From positions 480,001-544,000 of the forward strand of contig JAYKKM010000343.1 in assembly GCA_035772405.1 (NCBI GenBank): a DNA stretch of 64,000 bases, written 5' to 3'. Every line of letters starts with the position of its first letter. Within the stretch, counting starts at the first letter, position 1. Positions 11,310 through 21,551 of the stretch are shown here, piece by piece. The translations under genes and the position numbers were made by a program. Under the pieces are notes generated by a model, which worked only from the letters and a program-made list of their open reading frames with translations, was not told the DNA's origin and searched no databases. This stretch comes from Chrysogorgia sp. JL179-B06. Lineage: Eukaryota > Cnidaria > Anthozoa > Scleralcyonacea > Chrysogorgiidae.

Positions 11310-11525
11310 TTGTAAAGTTGTAAAGGTTTTGCTGTGCAAGCTGTGTTAAGTTGTCAATACTCAGAAAAACTCTGAGCACCACACAGAATTCGAACCCGTA
11401 ACCTTCTGAACGCTAGACAGACGCTCTAACCATTGAGCCACTGGAACTCAGATGGCAGAGCAAGGTTAATTACGGTATTTAAATCCTGGGACGAGTCTTG
11501 CCATTATCATAAATAACACAGCTTG
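11310..11525 (-). mobile_element. tRNA-derived SINE-like copy 2
   Basis: Nearly identical to copy 1 in the same orientation (box B GGTTCGAATTC, box A TGGCTCAATGG), about 275 bp apart. The tRNA-like part spans about 11376-11450. Confidence 0.65.
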
Positions 11526-11850
11526 CACAGCAAAACCTTTACAACTTTACAAACATCACACTGCAACTATACCTAACTTTACCAACAACATTTAACTGGA
11601 AATTCACTGTCACAACAACGACTTGTGGTCCAACAAGTATTTGTGATAACGGCAAGACTCGTCCCAGGGTTTAAATACCGTAATTAACCTTGCTCTGCCG
11701 TCTGAGTTCCAGTGGCTCAATGGTTAGAGCATCTGTCTAGCGTTCAGAAGGTTACAGGTTTGAGTCCTGTCTGGTGCTCAGAGTATTGACAACTTAACAC
11801 AGCTTGCATAGCAAAACCTTTAAACCTTTACAAACATCAAGCTGCAACTA
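11516..11850 (+). mobile_element. tRNA-derived SINE-like copy 3, opposite orientation
   Basis: Inverse of copies 1 and 2: CAGTGGCTCAATGGTTAGAG starts near 11710 and a box-B-like GGTTTGAGTCC is near 11756. The three copies form an inverted cluster that can fold on itself. Confidence 0.6.
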
Positions 11851-11859
11851 CCTAACTTT

Positions 11860-12715
11860 ACTAACAAAATATGAGCAGTTAAATGTATGTGATATGCCAG
11901 GTGTAAGTATAATCACAATTTGAGTTATATAAATTGCATATTACAATGGGGCAAGAACCGAACGCCACTCAGTTCCTGTATATAGTGAATTATGGATTCT
12001 ACTGTATGTCTGATTGTTTTAGTTCCTGCCTTATCTCCATAAACAACTTTTTATTGTTTATCTTTTCTGGCAAATGTGAACATTTATTAACCTCGACAAA
12101 TTATATTCCTCAAAGCTTAGTAGGGCAGCAGCTTATACATAATTTTTATTTTTAATATTTTTAGGACTTTAATATATTTTTATAATACTGTAGTTATCTA
12201 TCAATTGTAAATTTAAGAGTGTAATTTTAAGATTTATCTACTTAGGTTACTACCATATTGTAAAGTGCTAATGGGTTATAGGGAATTAGCAATATAGAAA
12301 TTCTCATAATTATTATTATTATTGTAGTTGTCTCAAGGGCACTTTAAGAACAATGCTCACAGAAATTTCATACAATGGTACCCAGCATGCACAATGCTTG
12401 AGTTACCGTCCATGATTAAAATTGACATTTAAAGCATTTATTTACTAACATATAATATTGATTTCAGGATTTTCTTGACTTAATTCAACAGTCCCCATAT
12501 GAGATAGCCAAACCAGTATGTGCCTTATTTGGGAACTTCCTGTGATTATCATACATGACAGAAAAAAGAAAATAAAGACATTCTGCTTTATACCGTGTGA
12601 AAGTCCTCTTTATAATTGGTTAGTATCTAATGTATTGTGAAATTTGAATTTCTGTATTACATTTTGCATATTGTGTACATGACAGTCATGTGAAGATGCC
12701 ATTTAGTAGAAGGGT
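11860..12715. other. No gene recognised
   Basis: AT-rich sequence with one 73-codon open frame (11934-12155) lacking recognisable domains or convincing start context. Confidence 0.45.
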
Positions 12716-12717
12716 TA

Positions 12718-13147
12718 AAGTGCCTATTCAGCCTGTGCGGGTTTTACATATTCGTAATCTTTGGCTTCTACCAAAAAGAAATGTAGTATATCTTGTTGTT
12801 CGAAAATTGCATCTTCATGCATTTCCCCCTGCTAAAGTTCACAGCAAGTGACGTCAATGCAGGGACACATAATATGTTGCGGTGTTATTCAACAGTGAAT
12901 GTTATTGAGTGAATTTTGTCTAAACAGGCTGTTTAAAGTTCAAAGCCAAACTTTCGCTGTATTTCATTGCTGAATCACTCCGCAAAATATCGCGTGTCCC
13001 TGTGTTGATGTCACTTCCTGTGAACTTTAGCAGGGGAAAAGGGCATGAAGATGAAATTTGCAAATGACAAGATATATTATAATTTTTCTCATGAGAATCC
13101 AAAGATCATAAATATGTAAAATCCCCACAGGCTGGATAGGCACTTGA
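12718..13147. mobile_element. Foldback MITE, family B
   Basis: Left AAGTGCCTATTCAGCCTGTG and right CACAGGCTGGATAGGCACTT are inverted. Inner arms CATCTTCATGC / GCATGAAGATG and CTGCTAAAGTTCACAG / CTGTGAACTTTAGCAG continue the fold. No ORF. Related material is at 13930-14640. Confidence 0.7.
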
Positions 13148-13929
13148 ACAGCTCTGTGACATCTCATACCGTGCATCCACAATAGATCCTAAATTATCTT
13201 TTGTGGCAAATGACTGTTTAGTCAAATGACTATGCCCTACCTAAAGGATAAAATGCCTTTACTAACGAGTAGCTAGCTACCACTAGGCCTGTAGGGTCAT
13301 CAGAGACTTCAAAAAGTTTATTTTTCTCATACAAGCCATACTGTTTCTACTGACCTGTACAAGTCTGTTGTGTATGTTTTACAATATGAATGAGTTGACA
13401 TTAATCAAGAAATTTTCAATATATTATTAGTTACCGGTAATACAAGGGTTGACAACTCTGTGACAACTCGTAACTCCATAAAAATACAAGTTGGTATGGG
13501 CTAACTAAGTAGCCACAATAGATTCTGAATTATCTTTAATTAGCATTGTTATTAAAATTGCAATAATTTAAACCTGTGGCAAATGACTACCAAGTTATAG
13601 CTGATATTAAACATGTGAAAAGGAAATTTGAAATGGCCCTGACATTGTCTGGTCTGTTCTGGTCATTGTAATATGTTAATTTATTATGTGCCAAACTGCA
13701 CGATTAGGATGTTAAATTAAATAGCATTAAACATTTGGTCACTTGTAGACACTAAGACAGTATATCTCTACAGGAAGGATATTGGCTAAAATCCTGCTCT
13801 CCCTTGAAATATTTGATTTTTATATTACATTAACCAGTAAAGCAATCATGCATCAAAATGCTGCCATGCAGTTGGTGTCAAGAACTTTTTACATATTTAA
13901 CATCAGCAAATGACCCTTGGGGGTTAGGC

Positions 13930-14640
13930 TAACTATCTGTGGGGATTTAACATATTTGTAATCTGTGGATTCTCCTGAGATAAATTGTAATAATAATAAC
14001 AATAATGATAAATGGTTTATTGAATATAAAATCGCACTAATACAGTGAATTGCTTTATATTTACAACTGTTTAAAAAGGTCTTATAAAAGGTCATATTGA
14101 AAAAGTTTACAAACAAATAATAGAATACCGGGGGACTGGAACCGGTTTACAATTAGAAACAAAATTTACTAAAGTTTAACATAGAACTTAGTCAAGATGT
14201 AATTAAGTCATTTATGCATCTCGTCATGGCGGGAAAAAAGCTGCAGTTTCCCGTTATAACGGTCAGTATTGCATTGGTAAAGAGAAAGTCGATCAACACT
14301 ACCACGTAATTTTCGGCCATGTGCTTCATATCTCGTCGGTGGAATCAAAGTAGCCAAAGGAGAAGATGGTGTCGATTGTATTTTTTTAAAGTTTTGAGGC
14401 ACAGCTTTTGTCTGTTATCAGAAAGACGTGGTAATATATCTTGTCAGCTGAAAATTTCATCTTCATAGACCGTTTTGCTGTTAAAGTTGACGGAAATGAT
14501 GTCATTTCCGTCAACCTTAACAGCAAAAATGTCTATGAAGATGAAAATTTCAGCTGACAAGATATATTAAAATTTATCTCACGAGAATCCATAGATTACA
14601 AATATGTTAAATCCCCACCGACGTTATAGGCACTTTAAAG
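13930..14640. mobile_element. Second family B foldback with a nested palindrome
   Basis: Ends GTGGGGATTTAACATATTTG and AAATATGTTAAATCCCCAC are inverted. Inside, 14432-14575 is a near-perfect palindrome (AATATATCTTGTCAGCTGAA ... TTCAGCTGACAAGATATATT). The element is probably composite. Confidence 0.6.
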
Positions 14641-15500
14641 ATAATTTAGGATCTATTGTGGCTACTTAGGTAGTCCATACCAACTGATATATTTCTGGTT
14701 TTATGATTTGTCACAGTAATGTAATATGCAAGTTACAGTAGCTAGTTTTGTGCCAAATCGTAACCATTTACTGCACAATTGGGATGTAAAATTAATAGCA
14801 TTAAACATTTGGTAACCTGTAGACAGTGTTTTCTACAGGAAGGATATTGGCTAAAATCCTGCTCTCCCTGGAAGATTTGATTTTCTATATCTATGCAATG
14901 ATAATTTAAAAACCAAAGCAATCATAAGCATTGATGTGTACTTATGTAGGATATTTAATGAATCTTTGTATGGTAATTTAATACTAATTTTTATGTAAAG
15001 GATACATTTTATTGATTATTCCTATTGTAACACTGCAAAGTTATTTCTTAGTATAAATGTAAGTTTTCTACTTGTAAATAACTCTGCTTCAGTTGAGGAA
15101 ACAGATAATATTCCTACTGGATGGTGATAAGCTGTGTCCTGCTAATTGCATTTTAGTAATAGCAATTAGCAATTATATTTATATTTTTACATTATATTTT
15201 GCTTGCAGAGTTTCCACCTCTGCAAACTCTCTGAAAATGCTATTACTGTAAAAGTACAATATAAGGTGCTTACAGCTAAACTTAATCTTAATTGGCTTTT
15301 TTACTCTTGTGTTGTAGAATGATACCGACATTGACATTTTGAGTAAAGTGAAGAATTGTTCATCTCCAAAACTCCTCTCAACTGGACTACTGGAGATATA
15401 GAAGACACTATATCCACGTCACTCGTTGCAGAAGGATGGTGGTCATGAAATTTAAGAATAAAAACATTTTAAATAGTAGAGTGCTGTGTATGCAGCTGTG
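14640..15500. other. No gene recognised
   Basis: AT-rich filler of the large transposon. A short inverted match (AATAGCAATTAGCAATTAT region) is the only structure seen. Confidence 0.45.
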
Positions 15501-15510
15501 TATGGATATA

Positions 15511-15711
15511 TAGCAAAGTGAAAAGGTAGTAAACTGTAAACAAAATATTAACATTTCGAGTGTAGCCTTTCATCGGTCTTACTTATAGTAATATCCGAGT
15601 AATGATTGATATCATATATAAGAGTCTTACTCTGACGAAGGACTCCGCTCGAAACGTCAGTATTTCGTTACTAAAACCCTTGGCAGTTTACCACCTTTTC
15701 ACTTTGCAAAA
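15511..15711. mobile_element. Diverged copy of the 6770-6950 foldback
   Basis: GCAAAGTGAAAAGGTAGTAA at one end and TTACCACCTTTTCACTTTGC at the other, with CTCCGCTCGAAACGTCAGTA inside. The left arm is more diverged than the right. Confidence 0.65.
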
Positions 15712-16287
15712 CATTTTAAATGCTGTTTTATGTTTATTGTCGGTAATTTACGCCTTTGATGCAGAATACCCCAAAGGAACTACCTGCAGTCATAGCAAAA
15801 TCATATGGGTATAGAAAACTTTTTATCCAATTTGTGAACTATATTAGCTATTATATTTTATGACTTTACTATTATAAGACGATTACATTATTTTAAGATT
15901 GCTAAATAAATTATTTGTTGTTATTTGCTTATACTAACTTTATTTTGCACCATACAACTTTAGTCAAGATTAAAATTGGTTAAGGTTAAATTGATAGATT
16001 CAACCAATTTACGAATTGGTTGAATCTACCAATTTATTTCCAACCGATTTAATTCGGTTAAAAATCCGATATTTAACCGATTTTAATCGGTTATCTCAGA
16101 TTCATGCATGTGACCAATAATTATTGGTTGCAACAACCAGTATTTATTAGGTTGTAACAACCGATATTATTAGGTTAAAACAACCTAAACTATTTCGGTT
16201 GAAACAACCTAATTTTAACTGGTTCTCTCAGATTCACCCAGGTAACTGTTTTTTTTTGGTTGTTTCAACCGGTCATTTTTTACAGTG

Positions 16288-16400
16288 TGCCCAGGAGCTC
16301 CTGAACCAAGGTCGAGGTTGTAGTTCTTTCCTTTGTCGTCTTTCACTTTCAGGGTTTCTACTATCAGTCCAAAAAGCTCGAAATTTTAATTTCACAATTT
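16288..16400 (-). pseudogene. Exon interrupted by transposon (5' part)
   Basis: On the minus strand a frame reads 'ELFGLIVETLKVKDDKGKNY' up to the transposon edge. It is in phase with 8910-9212 once the insertion is discounted. A stop lies just upstream, so an acceptor is expected near CGAG at about 16381. The donor that joins it to the upstream ORF is not certain. Confidence 0.5.
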
Positions 16401-17044
16401 TAATTTTCTTGTTTTTTTCCCGATTTTGTTTGAATATCTGCAATTTTCGACCCACGACAAGACAAACCATTCGCCGCGACATATGTGTTGACACATTGTC
16501 TTAAATCTTGGCCATGCTTGACCTCTTCCACAATTTGTTCGTAAAGGCGTTGTTTTTCTTGTTCAAGGTTTTCGCATTTTTCTTGCCATTCTCGAACCGA
16601 ATTTTCATTATTTTTCCTTAAATCGGACATACATGCAACTTCAGAAGAAAGCACGGACAGCTTGTGTATTTTCTCATCTAATTTTATTTTGTCACTGCGT
16701 CCTCCATATCTTTGTGCGACTTTGTATTCTCTCACAGCGGCAAAAACTTTCACTCGCAAGTTTTCTTCTATCCTGTCATTAGGAGTTTTCAGTGGCAATA
16801 ATACTTCTGACAATTCAGAGTTTAGTTTTTCGATATATTGACCAGAATATGACAAAGAACGTAAGAGCGGATAAGGGATATCCAACCACCAGAATACTTG
16901 ATTGCCAATAGATGCTTGATGATGGACATAACGCAACTGATTCTTGGGAGCTTCAGTGCATCTTTTAATTAAAAACGGAGAAACATTTTCATTTTCCTCC
17001 ATAATTTCAGAATAAGGGTTATTACATGGACTAATAGAACACAC
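16400..17044 (-). CDS. N-terminal exon of the uncharacterised gene, coiled coil
   Basis: A 214-codon minus-strand frame. Residues about 20-70 are hydrophobic and aromatic ('GNQVFWWLDIPYPLLRSLSY'). Residues about 130-180 are a charged coiled coil ('REWQEKCENLEQEKQRLYEQ'). It lies upstream of the interrupted exon in the same orientation, so it is probably the first coding exon, with its true 3' boundary before the frame's stop. Function unknown. Confidence 0.5.
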   Translation of the reverse strand: MCSISPCNNPYSEIMEENENVSPFLIKRCTEAPKNQLRYVHHQASIGNQVFWWLDIPYPLLRSLSYSGQYIEKLNSELSEVLLPLKTPNDRIEENLRVKVFAAVREYKVAQRYGGRSDKIKLDEKIHKLSVLSSEVACMSDLRKNNENSVREWQEKCENLEQEKQRLYEQIVEEVKHGQDLRQCVNTYVAANGLSCRGSKIADIQTKSGKKQEN

Positions 17045-17568
17045 GGGCCGACACGGCGGATAAAGAATTTTAAGGTCGAAATTTTGATGTTATTTAATGA
17101 AGCCGCGGGGTCGAATTTTCAGGGAAATTTTGGCGTCCCCTCTCTGTTGTCATGGATATTAGCTCATTAATTTAAACCAATCGCGTATAGTTTTATATCT
17201 TTAAAAACAAACAAATCGATCAATGAAAATACGTGTTAGAAACACTGAATCTGCCTTCAATCAGCAGATCTGCTCAGCGGCTTTGCACATAAAAATATGG
17301 CGAAGAAAAAGTGAAAAAGACATGGTTTTTGAAGTTTTTTGATGCCTTATTTCTTTTCAAATGAACTACATTGGTTCTACAACCTGTCAAACTAATTGTG
17401 CGTAATAAACAAGAGAGTTTTCAGGTATGATCGGATAAGACTATTAGTAACGAAGCTTGTTTTAAGGAGTTTGTATGTCCATTATCTTGTACAGAATATC
17501 GTGAATGCCATGATTTTAAAAAATTACTTAAGGCAATATATTTTCTTTGATTTAATGTAACATATGTC
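17045..17568. other. Probable 5' flank of the minus-strand gene; no gene
   Basis: No coding sequence is recognised. It lies between the putative first exon and the Polinton target site, so it may hold that gene's promoter. No motif is clear enough to name. Confidence 0.35.
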
Positions 17569-17850
17569 AGTAGGTAAACCCCCCCCCCCCCATTCACCGA
17601 CCAAAGGGATGCCGACAGGAAATGACTTAATAGGATTAAGTGTGAATAATAACGAGCGTACCTACAGAATTATTAATGAGCGTACGTACAGAATAATTGG
17701 ATCACATAATTTGAGCCATTCGTGTATATTCTTTTGTAAATTTGGGTTGACGCTAAGTACAAGTCGATTCTTAGTCATAAACAGTATTTCGATAGTCATG
17801 TTGTGTGCACAAACTGAGTAAAGTAAATTCCCAAGCGTACGTACGCACTA
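17569..17850 (+). repeat. Left terminal inverted repeat of Polinton 1
   Basis: Shares CATTCACCGACCAAAGGGAT, GCCGACAGGAAATGACTTA and GTGTGAATAATAACGAGCGT with the inverse of the right end. Relative to the right copy it has a longer C run (17579-17591) and extra internal sequence. CGTACGTAC-type palindromic words recur in it. Confidence 0.85.
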
Positions 17851-17975
17851 ATCCTTGAATTATTTAAAAGATGATCCCCGGTGTTGCTATGTTTACTTTT
17901 ACTTTAGCGTACGTACAGAATAATAATGAGCGTACGTACGCATGAATATGCCTGATCATGACTGGTTTTGTGAGA

Positions 17976-17984
17976 GTATAAATT
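17976..17984 (+). promoter_or_regulatory. TATA-like box for the GRF gene
   Basis: AGTATAAATTGAG lies about 85 bases upstream of the preferred ATG at 18064, just inside the left terminal repeat. Position and sequence fit an RNA polymerase II core promoter. This is inference only. Confidence 0.4.
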
Positions 17985-18063
17985 GAGAGTGTAAAATAGC
18001 ACAAACAATTCGTTTCACAGCTTTCACAAAGTGGACTTTACTGCGTATATATTTCTGGCACAG

Positions 18064-18579
18064 ATGGAGTGTCTACATGGGAAACCAGCTTCTTGTTCGA
18101 CAACAAAAAATGGTTCGTTCTGGTTTTGTGGACAAAAACCTAGTTGTGGTTTTCTTTTTTCTTTTTACGCATTTCAAAAAGCCATGGTCGATTGGAGATC
18201 TACCAATTTAAGGCAGCCTGTATGTCAGGGTCATGGAAAGCCTGAAAAGTTCCGTATTGTGAAATTTCAATTGAAAGAGAACTACGGCAGACCATACTTT
18301 ACATGTGCAGAACGTGAAAACCCGTGTTCCCTCTGGATGTGGGCTGACGAGAATCAAATCGAGAAACCAAATTGTTATCACGGACAGCAGAGCTCCATGA
18401 AGAAAGTGAAAAAGGAAGGTCCTAACAAAGGTCGGATGTTCTTTTGCTGTTCAAGCGAGAAAGAAACGTCATGTAGTTTCTTTCAATGGGTACCCGCGGA
18501 ACCACCAAAGTCTTCTCATGTTGAAGAGACTTTCATACCGACACTCTACAACTGTTTTTCCAATCCTCAGCAGAACTGA
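18064..18579 (+). CDS. Triple GRF-type zinc-finger protein
   Basis: About 171 aa from the ATG at 18064; the upstream ATG at 18031 is less likely because the first module starts at residue 3. Three modules follow the GRF pattern (C-x-H-G-K, Cys/aromatic core, C-x-F/L-W): 'CLHGKPASC', 'CQGHGKPEKFR' to 'CSLWMW', and 'CYHGQQSS' to 'CSFFQW'. GRF fingers bind single-stranded nucleic acid in DNA-repair and topoisomerase proteins, so a role in viral DNA replication is plausible. It is intact, unlike most neighbours. Confidence 0.7.
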   Translation: MECLHGKPASCSTTKNGSFWFCGQKPSCGFLFSFYAFQKAMVDWRSTNLRQPVCQGHGKPEKFRIVKFQLKENYGRPYFTCAERENPCSLWMWADENQIEKPNCYHGQQSSMKKVKKEGPNKGRMFFCCSSEKETSCSFFQWVPAEPPKSSHVEETFIPTLYNCFSNPQQN

Positions 18580-18721
18580 AACACTTATACAGTAGACAAT
18601 GTAAGCAGTTTAAACATATATTATAGTGTAAAACCATTTTGTATTGTTATGAGATTCAAATACATAAATGAACCGTTTCACACGGTGTGCTCATTCACTG
18701 TTGTTATGTTAAGTGGGAAAG

Positions 18722-19084
18722 ATGGATTTGATTTTAGATGAACTTCAAATAAATGACGTAGACTTTGATATGAGGATGTTATCGCATCATATAAATTACT
18801 TACTTGAACATCATAAGTCTACATTTCAAAGTCGGGCAGTTCTTGCAAATTCTCTCGATCTGGCAATTATATTCTATGAGATAGATGTTAACAATTTTGG
18901 TCGTGCTATGTCTTACCTAACATTGATATATTTGTTAAAAGACACTAACCCCGAGGAAATTACGCGCGGTGCTGTACAATTAGTTGCAATAGCTTTAAAA
19001 ACCTTTGATTTTAGAGAGTTCAAGATCGAAGAAAGTTTTTACAGCAAAATGCTTTCTCTCGCCAAACGTTTTATTTCACTATAA
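18722..19084 (+). CDS. Small helical protein, possibly Bcl-2-like
   Basis: 120 aa from the first ATG (18722). All-helical and without a signal peptide. 'VNNFGRAMSYLTLIYLL' near the middle resembles the BH1 helix region of Bcl-2 family proteins (Asn-aromatic-Gly-Arg followed by a hydrophobic helix), and the length suits a compact viral Bcl-2. No clear BH2 or C-terminal anchor is visible. Animal DNA viruses often carry anti-apoptotic Bcl-2 homologues, but here the assignment rests on one motif. Confidence 0.4.
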   Translation: MDLILDELQINDVDFDMRMLSHHINYLLEHHKSTFQSRAVLANSLDLAIIFYEIDVNNFGRAMSYLTLIYLLKDTNPEEITRGAVQLVAIALKTFDFREFKIEESFYSKMLSLAKRFISL

Positions 19085-19136
19085 ACTAAAAGAACATATG
19101 AGATAAAACTCAATATGTGTTTTGTCTGTGAACACT

Positions 19137-19778
19137 ATGGATGTGAGATTTAAAACGCCGGCAAATTTTTATATTTGTGGTCAAATTCAAAGTGGGAAAT
19201 CACATTTAGTTCGTTCTATGCTACATCATTTGGAAGAGCTATTTTATCCTGTTCCAACCAAAGTAATTTATCGCTATGGAGAGTATCAAAAAGAATTTGA
19301 TGAATTATAAAGGACCCTACCGAATGTTGAATTGGTGGAGGGCTTTCCAGATGACTTATACGACATGACAGATGGATGTGAGAACTCCCTTGTCATTTTG
19401 GATGATTTGATGTCGCAGTGCTCTAATGATCAACGCATGTCGGACCTATTTACTCGCGGTTCTCATCACCGTGGAATTTCAGTTTTATTCCATACCCAAA
19501 ACCTTTTTCCTCCTGGTAAACTCTCGCGAACGATTAGCCTGAATTCTCACTACCTGTTGATATTCCGAAATCCGCGCGATTCTCTAGGGATTACAACGCT
19601 CGCTAGACAGATGTTTCCTAAACACTCCAGTTATCTTTTGGAATCGTTTCATGACGCTACAAGCAAACCTTATGGATATTTAGTAATTGACTGTCATCAG
19701 CTGACACCAGAAAACATGCGTCTTAGGACAAACATTCTGCCTGGGGAAAGACAGATTGTCTACGTGAAGCGTACTTAA
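19137..19778 (+). pseudogene. Packaging ATPase (FtsK/HerA, A32-like), nonsense mutation
   Basis: The virion DNA-packaging ATPase of Polintons. Walker A 'GQIQSGKSHL' lies near the N-terminus and Walker B 'SLVILDDL' about 70 residues on; 'VLFHTQNLFP' follows as in the family. The frame is open from 19122, with two possible ATGs (19122, 19137). A TAA at 19308-19310 interrupts it in the same frame after about 60 codons. The rest continues to 19778, so this copy is dead unless the stop is read through. Confidence 0.85.
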
Positions 19779-19815
19779 AAGCTACGTGTGTTGCTTAAAT
19801 CCATCATTTGCAAAA

Positions 19816-20090
19816 TGTCAAAGCGCGTGAAAGGAAGTATGCACCATCTTCAAGTCATGGTTAAATGTGGACCTAAATTGCGGAAAAGCTCATCGAGTAT
19901 AGCCCAGCGGATGTTATCACAGCTATTTGTGAGTGCTCAGTGAATTTACTAAAAGGCGTTATCCCTCTAACACCTCGTCAAAAGCGACGTTTGGCGCGCT
20001 ACAAGACACATCTCCGTGCTTTGGCGAGGAAAAAGTGTCAAGAAAACAGAAAAAGCAGTACCTTAATCAAAAAGGTTGAAATTTGTTGAC
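19816..20090 (+). pseudogene. Conserved small basic Polinton protein, frameshifted
   Basis: The ATG at 19816 opens 'MSKRVKGSMHHLQVMVKCGP'. After about 25 codons the conserved part ('LKGVIPLTPRQKRRLARYKT') continues in another frame, so one base has been lost in the A run near 19876. Lys/Arg-rich and helical, about 90 aa. I recognise it as a recurrent Polinton companion of unknown function. It lies between the ATPase and the next structural-type gene. Confidence 0.55.
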
Positions 20091-20138
20091 AGCTCTCTTT
20101 CCGCCGGTTCTAAGTGTACTAGGTAGCCTACTTACAAA

Positions 20139-20872
20139 ATGAAGCACGCAAAACGTATGATCCTGGTTCCCGAAGAAGTTATGAAGAGGTACGAACAAAG
20201 ACAAAAACTCGAGACCTCCCCGATCGTTAGCAACATGATTCAAAAAGATACGGAGATGTAAATATCCTTCGACGTACGGATATGGATGATACTGAAAAGC
20301 AGAAGCTATACTATGCGAACTTGGAACGTTATCTAGACAAAAGACGTCAAAAGGACAATCAAATACCAACCGTTCGGATAGCACCCAGTAACAATGCCGA
20401 GCAAGAGCTTTTACCCCAAGAAAAGGCACAGTTATCTGACATGGTCATTGTAGAACATATACCAAAAACGATGCGTTCGAGGGCGGCTGCACTTTTAAAC
20501 GGACTAAAGGCGAGACCTGATGTTATTTCTTGGGACGAATCTGGACAAGTCAATCTGGACGGTGTGAAAATTCCACATTCAAATATATCCGATCTCGTCA
20601 GCGATGCCACGAGAGGAAGAAAAAATTTTAATCCTATGGGTTCGAAGGAATTTTTTCGTGTTTTATCGAAGATTAATATACCTACGGATCTTGTAAGGAA
20701 TAACGAGAGATGGAGACAAGCCCAAATGGACAGTTCGTCAGGAGAGGAAGAGGAAGTACTTTACAACAGCCCACAGCGTACAAGTCCCTCCGGATATTTA
20801 CCAACTCCTCCAAAAGGACGTGGAGAGACAAGCAAAGCAAAACATACTCTAAATCGTTGTCTTAATTATTAA
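20139..20872 (+). pseudogene. Conserved Polinton protein of unknown function, frameshifted
   Basis: The first part (ATG 20139, 'ILVPEEVMKRYEQRQKLETS') ends at a TAA near 20260. The frame resumes through 20282 as a 196-aa stretch with 'VEHIPKTMRSRAAALLNGLK' and 'SDLVSDATRGRKNFNPMGSK', and an acidic, Pro/Ser-rich tail. Together they form one gene of about 240 codons with a shift of one or two bases. The central domain recurs in Polintons, and a virion or assembly role is possible. Confidence 0.6.
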
Positions 20873-21032
20873 TCTAAATAAACAACATGTAATTATTTTA
20901 AGCGAGTCGTTAAATAAAACGCTTCTTAATTACCGATCTTTTGTTGTCGTGTTTTAAGTGGGTGGGGCAGCACGAATCAAAACACACACATATTGGTTTT
21001 ACAACAAATATATTATTGAGACAAACAATACA
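20873..21032. other. Convergent 3' junction
   Basis: The plus-strand cluster ends at 20872 and the minus-strand capsid cluster ends at 21033. AATAAA-type signals are seen near 20876 (+) and in the AT-rich stretch between. Confidence 0.4.
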
Positions 21033-21551
21033 TTATTTTTCAACCATCTTTTTACTAAACTGATGAAGGTTAACATTTAACTGTTTTGAGATTACTCTAA
21101 GATGATTCTTAACAAACTGAGACACTTTCGCATCATTTAACATAGTATTATTGTTAAATAACTGCACGATCTTATTCAAGCTGTGTCATCGTGCTCTATG
21201 ACTAAGATAAAACATACAGTACTGTCCACAAACATCTGACCAAATACTTTGCAGTTTACGTTTGTTAAATTCCCATTCATAAGAGTGTTTATCTAAAAAG
21301 TCTCCATATGAATCCCTGTAGTAATCTGGTGGCTGCCCATAACTGTCAAAAAACTCTCCTTTTTGTTCTGATGGAAAGTAAAAAGCCACCCAATGCGTTC
21401 CAGGTTCACTGCTTGGATCTGTATTGGCCACGAAACCACACGGATACTTTTCAATCGTTTTAGGTAGCTTGTCACTAGGAAACACACCGCAAAACTTCTT
21501 GCTTGTGACAGGGTCTTGTTCTAGTGCACGAGTTATCTGTGTAGTGTCCAT
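21033..21551 (-). pseudogene. Adenovirus-type maturation cysteine protease, nonsense mutation
   Basis: Cleaves capsid precursors during virion maturation. Catalytic His in 'GTHWVAFYF', acidic residue in 'EFFDSYGQPP', Gln in 'KLQSIWSDV' and Cys in 'CGQYCMFYLS' are all present in family order. A TGA at 21186-21188 cuts the frame after 121 codons. The same frame continues open for about 50 more codons to a stop at 21033. The ATG at 21551 directly follows the capsid gene's stop (TAA-ATG). Confidence 0.85.

Larger units (their letters stand above)
9213..16287. mobile_element. CACTG-ended DNA transposon (CMC-like), non-autonomous
   Basis: The ends are CACTGTAAAAAACGACCGGT and its near-inverse ACCGGTCATTTTTTACAGTG, flanked by TG at 9211-9212 and 16288-16289. 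Both ends carry subterminal arrays of GGTTGAAACAACC / AATTGGTTGCAACC motifs (9226-9430 and about 15970-16280). CACTG-type ends, subterminal repeats and a 2-3 bp duplication fit the CACTA/Mirage/Chapaev group. No transposase ORF is inside; the interior is AT-rich sequence and nested repeats. Confidence 0.7.
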
